From contig CAZLPZ010000042.1 of NCBI GenBank assembly GCA_964561535.1, positions 1 through 10,843 of the forward strand: 10,843 bases of DNA, read 5' to 3'. Of the stretch, positions 7,369 to 10,843 are shown one piece after another (position 1 is the stretch's first letter; each line of letters starts with the position of its first letter). A program made the position numbers and the translations under genes. The notes beneath the pieces are model-generated. The model worked only from the letters and a program-made list of their open reading frames with translations, did no database searches and was not told where the DNA came from. Source of the DNA: CAZLPZ01 sp964561535. Its GTDB lineage: Bacteria > Pseudomonadota > Alphaproteobacteria > Micavibrionales > Micavibrionaceae.

Positions 7369-7385
7369 GATTAATTTTCGTCTCT

Positions 7386-7628
7386 TTAGGCGGCTTTCGC
7401 GGCGCCTTCGATGAAGCGCACAGCGTCCCCAACGGTTTGAATTTTTTCGGCAGCATCATCGGGGATTTCAACCGAAAATTCTTCTTCGAATGCCATGACA
7501 AGTTCAACGGTGTCGAGTGAATCGGCGCCCAAATCATCGATGAAGCTTGCGGCTTCGACGACTTTTGAATCTTCAACGCCCAGATGTTCAATAACAATCT
7601 TTTTAACGCGGTCGGCAACGGTGCTCAT
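7386..7628 (-). CDS. acpP: Acyl carrier protein
   Basis: ACP carries growing acyl chains on a 4'-phosphopantetheine arm for fatty-acid synthesis and lipid A and phospholipid assembly. The 80-residue acidic protein is the usual size and has the attachment motif GADSLDTVEL with Ser37 as the modified residue. The C-terminal part EKIQTVGDAVRFIE is typical for helix IV. The reading frame continues upstream to 7772, but the ATG at 7628 is chosen because AAGGA lies six bases before it and the encoded protein then starts like all ACPs (MSTVADRVKKI). fabF follows downstream. The fabD and fabG genes that often precede acpP are absent: the spacer upstream instead leads to a divergent unknown gene. Confidence 0.97.
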   Translation of the reverse strand: MSTVADRVKKIVIEHLGVEDSKVVEAASFIDDLGADSLDTVELVMAFEEEFSVEIPDDAAEKIQTVGDAVRFIEGAAKAA

Positions 7629-7697
7629 GGTGAATCCTTGGTTGTGTGTTGTCTTTATTTTAAAAGCGACGTCAGTTTCATCAGGGGCTTTTTGCAG

Positions 7698-7714
7698 GGA
7701 TCTTTTAAAGATCC
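7698..7714. repeat. 17-base perfect palindrome in the acpP leader
   Basis: Eight-base arms GGATCTTT and AAAGATCC surround a single central T (7706). If the acpP promoter called here is right, this lies about 20 bases into the untranslated leader. It could be an RNA hairpin or a repressor site. It lacks a T-run on the minus strand, so it is unlikely to be a terminator. Confidence 0.55.
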
Positions 7715-7737
7715 TTGGTATGGCCCTCGGTTTTTGT

Positions 7738-7766
7738 ATTCTGTCGTGCTCCGTTTGGTTTGACAA
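7738..7766 (-). promoter_or_regulatory. Probable acpP promoter
   Basis: On the minus strand TTGTCA (7766-7761) and CAGAAT (7743-7738) are 17 bases apart. The start of transcription would be near 7731, giving a leader of about 103 bases before the acpP ATG. The -10 box matches four of six consensus bases. Confidence 0.5.
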
Positions 7767-7937
7767 GCCCATAAAAGGGCCTGTTCTCCTTACGTGCGGG
7801 CAACCATACGGGAACGTTTTCCGGTTGTCGAGAGGATTATTATTAACATAATATTTTATAAAAAAGATATAAATTCATTATATAACTTTGTTTTTTTAGG
7901 ATAGTTCTTAACAAGAAAGTACAGATATGGATTATTA
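7767..7937. other. Spacer between the acpP and 369-residue gene promoters
   Basis: This is the central part of a 372-base gene-free stretch (7629-8000). It holds a small GCCC-N6-GGGC hairpin (7767-7780) and a nested one with CAACC (7801-7805) pairing GGTTG (7823-7827) around GGAA-CGTT-TTCC. From about 7840 it becomes strongly AT-rich. I see no tRNA, small RNA or convincing small ORF in it. Confidence 0.4.
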
Positions 7938-7966
7938 TTGCTTTCTTATAAAAGTGATTATATAAA
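7938..7966 (+). promoter_or_regulatory. Promoter of the 369-residue gene
   Basis: TTGCTT (7938-7943) and TATAAA (7961-7966) are exactly 17 bases apart in very AT-rich DNA. The transcript would start near 7973, giving a leader of about 28 bases. Confidence 0.6.
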
Positions 7967-7969
7967 CGG

Positions 7970-7983
7970 ATGATATTTATCAT
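7970..7983. promoter_or_regulatory. Operator-like inverted repeat ATGATA-TT-TATCAT
   Basis: A perfect 14-base palindrome begins four bases after the -10 box and overlaps the predicted transcription start of the gene at 8001. That position would suit a repressor site. In such AT-rich DNA a short palindrome may also be chance. Confidence 0.35.
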
Positions 7984-8000
7984 AATCTTTGTGAAATTTC

Positions 8001-9110
8001 ATGAAAAACACAACTTCATTTAATATCCCTGCCCGTTATATACCCAATCGTGGGCTTGATTATCTTGATGTAAGATCACTTGTTTCTTGTGTTGAGGCAG
8101 ATGTAAAGGAAGGTGATGTTCAGATCGCTTTTGATTTTACATACTCTGCTTTTGATTACCTTGGTCGTACAAATACAAAAGCCTTTAAGGATGCTCATCG
8201 TCAATGTCTGCATTTGAATACCGAATATAGTGATTATCGCATGGCTTGTCTTATTGGGCTCGCTGCATCAAATCCAAAATATGATCAAGCCCCTTTATCA
8301 AGGGCCTTATCGGCGCGCGCTCTTGCAAATGACCATAATCGCCACGATATTCTTGGAAGTGTGTTTCGACCCTTGGTTCAAGAAATTCATGGATTTTCGG
8401 ACAAACCCTATACGCCACGTGATCCAAAATATAAATATTCCACTTTAAATGACGAGTTACCTTTTGTTCCAGAAACCAAATCATTGTGGCGTGATGCCGA
8501 GGCTGGACGGTTTACAAAAGCTGTTCTAAAACTGTCCCCACTTGTAAATCTGTTGGTTGAACAAGAAGCTCAGGGCGTTTTTCCTTTGGGTATTGGCGTA
8601 TCTGGACAAAATATGTCCGAAATCCGATATCAATGGACTAATTCCCCTATTGTTTGGGCGATTAACCAAGCTAAAAAAAATATCCGGGATTCTATCTGTT
8701 CGGCTATTGCGGGACATGAGGGCAAATTTATAAATGGTACCGCACGGATTATCGCCGCAAATATGCTGGCCATCATCGCCGACGTTGATGCCGGAATTGG
8801 CGTGGGGGCGCATCTTCCGGGGGATTTGCAACGATTGATGATTTGTCGGGATGCGTTAAAGCAGGGCAGGCCCCTAGATAAGCGGTGGAAAGCAAAAGAT
8901 TATCCGGATGTTCCAGGGAATTACGTTCAAAAACCTCGCGTTTGGACAGCATTCCAAACGATTTCACCAACGCCAACAGAAAGGATTATTTCTCCTGAAG
9001 AAATGATCATAACGTCACAAGATATTCGGCATCAAAAGACATTGAATGCTATTTTAAAAAGAAGGAAATCAGAGAAACCTGTAAAAGATGATTTAGTCAG
9101 AAGTTTATAA
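8001..9110 (+). CDS. Hypothetical protein, 369 residues
   Basis: I do not recognise this protein. It appears soluble: there is no signal peptide, and the only hydrophobic stretch (about 249-260, IIAANMLAIIA) is too short and too helix-like for a clear membrane anchor. It looks mixed alpha/beta or mainly helical. The N-terminal region (about 1-130) has many aromatic residues and an Ala-rich helix near 96-110. The middle (about 130-215) is Pro and Tyr rich. The C-terminal tail (about 340-369) is highly charged and lysine-rich. The ATG at 8001 has no clear ribosome binding site, but the promoter places the transcript start only about 28 bases before it. Codons are more AT-rich in the first half than in neighbouring genes. 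It stands alone between divergent acpP and convergent rplA, with a strong terminator. No function is assigned. Confidence 0.85.
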   Translation: MKNTTSFNIPARYIPNRGLDYLDVRSLVSCVEADVKEGDVQIAFDFTYSAFDYLGRTNTKAFKDAHRQCLHLNTEYSDYRMACLIGLAASNPKYDQAPLSRALSARALANDHNRHDILGSVFRPLVQEIHGFSDKPYTPRDPKYKYSTLNDELPFVPETKSLWRDAEAGRFTKAVLKLSPLVNLLVEQEAQGVFPLGIGVSGQNMSEIRYQWTNSPIVWAINQAKKNIRDSICSAIAGHEGKFINGTARIIAANMLAIIADVDAGIGVGAHLPGDLQRLMICRDALKQGRPLDKRWKAKDYPDVPGNYVQKPRVWTAFQTISPTPTERIISPEEMIITSQDIRHQKTLNAILKRRKSEKPVKDDLVRSL

Positions 9111-9138
9111 AAAAACCCGCCATGATGGCGGGTTTTTT
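9110..9138. terminator. Bidirectional terminator between the 369-residue gene and rplA
   Basis: CCCGCC (9116-9121) and GGCGGG (9127-9132) form a GC stem that can extend inward by two pairs around a central G. It is flanked by a run of A on the left and six T on the right, giving a U-run on both strands. It ends the plus-strand gene immediately after its stop and the minus-strand rplKA operon 19 bases after rplA. Confidence 0.93.
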
Positions 9139-9157
9139 ATGTTTTTGGTTATGGTGT

Positions 9158-9856
9158 TTACGCCGCGTCGGTAATTGAGGCCAGGTCGATTTTGACCCCG
9201 GGGCCCATCGATGCCGAGACGGTGACTTTTTTAATGTACACGCCTTTGGCGCCCAACGGTTTTGAGCGGTTCACGACGTCCATAAATGTGCGAAAGTTCG
9301 CCATCAATTGGTCGGGTTTAAACGACAATTTACCAATGCCAGCTTGAACGATCCCGGCTTTTTCGGCCCGGGCTTCGACCGCGCCGCCCTTGGCGGATGC
9401 AATCGCTTTTTTCACGTCCATCGTGACGGTGCCCAATTTCGGATTTGGCATCAGGCCTTTAGGACCCAAGACTTTCCCCAATTTACCGACAACACCCATC
9501 ATATCCGGGGTTGCGATACACACGTCGAAATCAATCTTACCGGCGGTGACTTGTTCGACCAAATCATCGGCGCCCACAATGTCGGCTCCGGCGGCTTTGG
9601 CTTCGTCGGCCTTGGCCCCTTTGGCAAATACGGCCACGCGGCGTGATTTACCTGTCCCGTGGGGCAGTTCGATCATGACGCGGAATTGTTGGTCCGCGTG
9701 TTTGGTGTCCAATCCCGTGACAACCGCGATTTCCAACGTTTGGTTAAATTTGCGGGTGCTCGCCATGGATTGTACCAATTTGATCGCGTCGGTGGCCGAA
9801 TAAAATTTCATCCGGTCAACTTGAGTATCCAATTTTTTCATTATTTTGCTGGTCAT
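9158..9856 (-). CDS. rplA: 50S ribosomal protein L1
   Basis: L1 binds 23S rRNA in the mobile L1 stalk that helps release deacylated tRNA from the E site. In many bacteria it also represses its own operon by binding the mRNA. The 232-residue protein is the normal length, and the family signature GPKGLMPNPKLGTVT is intact, followed by the conserved KGGAVEARAEKAGIV segment. The start at 9856 is supported by GGAAGGG, which overlaps the last codons of rplK and lies about seven bases before the ATG. rplA starts four bases past the rplK stop, so the two are translationally close or coupled. Downstream is a terminator and then an opposite-strand gene. rplJ and rplL, which often follow, are not here. 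Confidence 0.98.
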   Translation of the reverse strand: MTSKIMKKLDTQVDRMKFYSATDAIKLVQSMASTRKFNQTLEIAVVTGLDTKHADQQFRVMIELPHGTGKSRRVAVFAKGAKADEAKAAGADIVGADDLVEQVTAGKIDFDVCIATPDMMGVVGKLGKVLGPKGLMPNPKLGTVTMDVKKAIASAKGGAVEARAEKAGIVQAGIGKLSFKPDQLMANFRTFMDVVNRSKPLGAKGVYIKKVTVSASMGPGVKIDLASITDAA

Positions 9857-9860
9857 GATA

Positions 9861-10292
9861 TTACCCTTCCACCACTTGAATGCCCATTGACCGTGCGGAT
9901 CCTTGAATCATCATGGATGCTTGGTCGAGGTCGGTCGCGTTCAGATCTTTCATCTTTGTTTGCGCAATTTCTTTGCATTGCGATTTTTTGATCGATCCGG
10001 CAACGGTTTTACCCGGGGCTTGTGACCCTTTTTGCAGGTTCGCGGCCTTTTTGATGAAATAGGTCGCGGGTGGCGTTTTGGTGATGAAGGTGAACGAACG
10101 ATCTTCATACACTGTGATCACGACCGGAAGCGGCATGCCGGATTCCAGTTTGTCTGTTTCGGCGTTAAACCGTTTACAGAATTCCATGATATTGACGCCG
10201 TGTTGACCCAATGCAGGGCCAATAGGGGGGGAGGGGTTGGCTTTACCTGCCCCAACCTGGAGCTTGATATAACCGGTAATTTTCTTCGGCAT
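9861..10292 (-). CDS. rplK: 50S ribosomal protein L11
   Basis: L11 forms the base of the GTPase-associated centre with 23S rRNA and is needed for RelA activation. It is also the known target region of thiostrepton. The 143-residue protein has the N-terminal domain with GKANPSPPIGPALGQHGVNIMEF split across 16-38, including the conserved prolines of the thiostrepton-binding face. The C-terminal RNA-binding domain is about 75-143, with KTVAGSIKKSQ. AAAGGT lies about eight bases before the ATG. It is the first gene of a two-gene operon with rplA. nusG is not immediately upstream: the preceding 266 bases hold a palindromic element and a probable promoter. Confidence 0.98.
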   Translation of the reverse strand: MPKKITGYIKLQVGAGKANPSPPIGPALGQHGVNIMEFCKRFNAETDKLESGMPLPVVITVYEDRSFTFITKTPPATYFIKKAANLQKGSQAPGKTVAGSIKKSQCKEIAQTKMKDLNATDLDQASMMIQGSARSMGIQVVEG

Positions 10293-10334
10293 TTTTATAA
10301 ACCTTTGGTTTAAGTGTTAAACAATGAACAAAAG

Positions 10335-10442
10335 TGTCATCCCAAAACAACAATGTCATCCCGGCCCCCGCCTTCGCGGGGATAAACTTCGGCCGGGATC
10401 CCGTTGTCGTCTCTAGGCCCCGGCACAACGCCTGGGGCGACA
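10335..10442. repeat. REP-like composite palindromic element in the rplKA leader
   Basis: The element begins with two copies of TGTCATCCC (10335-10343 and 10354-10362). The second copy enters a nested hairpin: outer arms ATCCCGGCC (10358-10366) and GGCCGGGAT (10391-10399), inner arms CCCGC (10367-10371) and GCGGG (10376-10380) with a CTTC loop. A second hairpin follows, with TGTCG (10405-10409) and CGACA (10438-10442) outside an imperfect CCCC-GGC/GCC-T-GGGG core. The GTCATCCCGGCC and CCTTCGCGGGG wording resembles dispersed intergenic palindromes common in alphaproteobacterial genomes. The only copy in the window is here, so dispersal is inferred. Confidence 0.75.
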
Positions 10443-10511
10443 CGATTGCTCAACCCAAAAGGGTGGTGGTTAACGGGCAAAAATGAACCCTCCCACCAAA
10501 CTTTCATGGGG

Positions 10512-10541
10512 GTTATAGCGGGTTTTGGAGAGGAAACGCAA
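10512..10541 (-). promoter_or_regulatory. Probable rplKA promoter
   Basis: On the minus strand TTGCGT (10541-10536) and TATAAC (10517-10512) are 18 bases apart. Alternatively, CTTGCG and CTATAA, shifted by one base, fit the alphaproteobacterial style. Transcription would start near 10505, giving a leader of about 213 bases that includes the palindromic element. No convincing promoter is seen between that element and the rplK ATG. Confidence 0.5.
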
Positions 10542-10558
10542 GCATAAAATGCAAAGGG

Positions 10559-10843
10559 TTATGGGGCGGGGGACGAAAACGGGACGCAAACCCAATCGCT
10601 GAGGGGTTTTATTGTTCCCGCCGTTGCGGCTGGGGATAATCCAGCGAGGAGGCGCGGTTTTAAAAGATTACAAATACCGGTGTAATGGATTGTTTTTGGG
10701 TCAATTTTTGAAAAATCCACCATCTCGGATGGGTTGATGGCGCGGGATGTAAAGGTCATGGGTAATGTTGTTTGTTCGCTATATTTGAAAGTGACATGGC
10801 CGTTCTTGTCCGCGTGGTTTTCGATGAACAGATCGATGGCGGC
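10559..10843 (-). CDS. Unknown protein, C-terminal 94 residues (cut by window edge)
   Basis: An open minus-strand frame enters from the right edge and ends with TAA at 10561-10559. The visible part begins AAIDLFIENHADKNGHV and looks protein-like for about 65 residues, with plausible codon use. The last 28 residues are Pro, Ala and Ser rich and less convincing. I do not recognise it. It is not the end of NusG or SecE, which would be the usual genes upstream of rplK. An internal ATG at 10759 could start a 66-residue version, but the frame stays open beyond it. No terminator follows the stop: the rplKA promoter lies about 20 bases further on. Confidence 0.45.
   Translation of the reverse strand, partial: AAIDLFIENHADKNGHVTFKYSEQTTLPMTFTSRAINPSEMVDFSKIDPKTIHYTGICNLLKPRLLAGLSPAATAGTIKPLSDWVCVPFSSPAP

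Noticed and set aside
7629..7772. N-terminal extension of acpP by 48 codons
   Set aside because: The extra part has no ACP similarity and overlaps the palindrome and promoter. AAGGA before the ATG at 7628 fits the normal ACP start.
9308..9803. Plus-strand ORFs of 112 and 137 residues opposite rplA
   Set aside because: They are antisense shadows of a strongly conserved ribosomal protein gene.
10293..10334. Promoter close to rplK using TTGTTT with TTTATA
   Set aside because: The -10 box would end about four bases before the ATG, placing the transcript start inside the coding sequence and losing the ribosome binding site.
10335..10362. Two TGTCATCCC copies as a possible CRISPR or phage attachment repeat
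   Set aside because: There are only two nine-base copies with a 10-base gap, no cas genes or integrase, and the second copy is part of a REP-like hairpin.
10243..10443. 66-residue minus-strand ORF across the rplK start and repeat
   Set aside because: It overlaps rplK in another frame and is made largely of the palindromic repeat. No ribosome binding site supports it.

Overview
The window looks like a chromosomal housekeeping region of an alphaproteobacterium. The support is the family flavour of EF-Tu, L1, L11, FabF, ACP and YifB, and sigma-70 style promoters of the alphaproteobacterial kind. Base composition is moderate: mixed GC genes with very AT-rich intergenic stretches. That would fit a Rhodospirillales- or Holosporales-like lineage, but the order is inference only. 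The recognised protein genes are intact except where the window cuts them. I see no CRISPR array, integrase, transposase, toxin-antitoxin pair or defence cassette.

Left part (1-2986). The first 13 codons of tuf (EF-Tu) lie on the minus strand at the left edge, with their own promoter. An unrecognised 157-residue gene diverges from it and ends at a strong terminator. Next come tRNA-Gly(TCC) on the minus strand, a small 82-residue unknown gene with a good promoter, a convergent yifB/comM-family AAA+ gene on the minus strand, and tRNA-Arg(CCG) on the plus strand.

Middle part (3052-7628). mltG (endolytic murein transglycosylase) and asnB (glutamine-hydrolysing asparagine synthase) form a tight plus-strand pair. 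They run head-on into fabF, with a single base between the two stop codons. fabF follows acpP on the minus strand, and a terminator-like hairpin separates the two. Many alphaproteobacteria have acpP-fabF-mltG co-directional. Here mltG has been moved to the other strand with asnB between.

Right part (7629-10843). A 372-base spacer carries divergent promoters for acpP and for a 369-residue protein I cannot assign. That gene and rplA converge on one bidirectional terminator. rplK and rplA (L11, L1) form a two-gene operon, with neither nusG immediately upstream nor rplJ downstream. Its probable leader of about 210 nt contains a nested palindromic element resembling dispersed REP-like repeats. The right edge holds the C-terminal end of an unrecognised minus-strand ORF.

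Functionally, the region combines translation (EF-Tu, L1, L11, two tRNAs), fatty-acid synthesis (ACP, FabF), cell-wall glycan processing (MltG) and amidotransferase chemistry (AsnB). The less ordinary points are the broken-up canonical operons, the repeat element inside the rplKA leader, and three complete genes plus one partial gene of unknown function.
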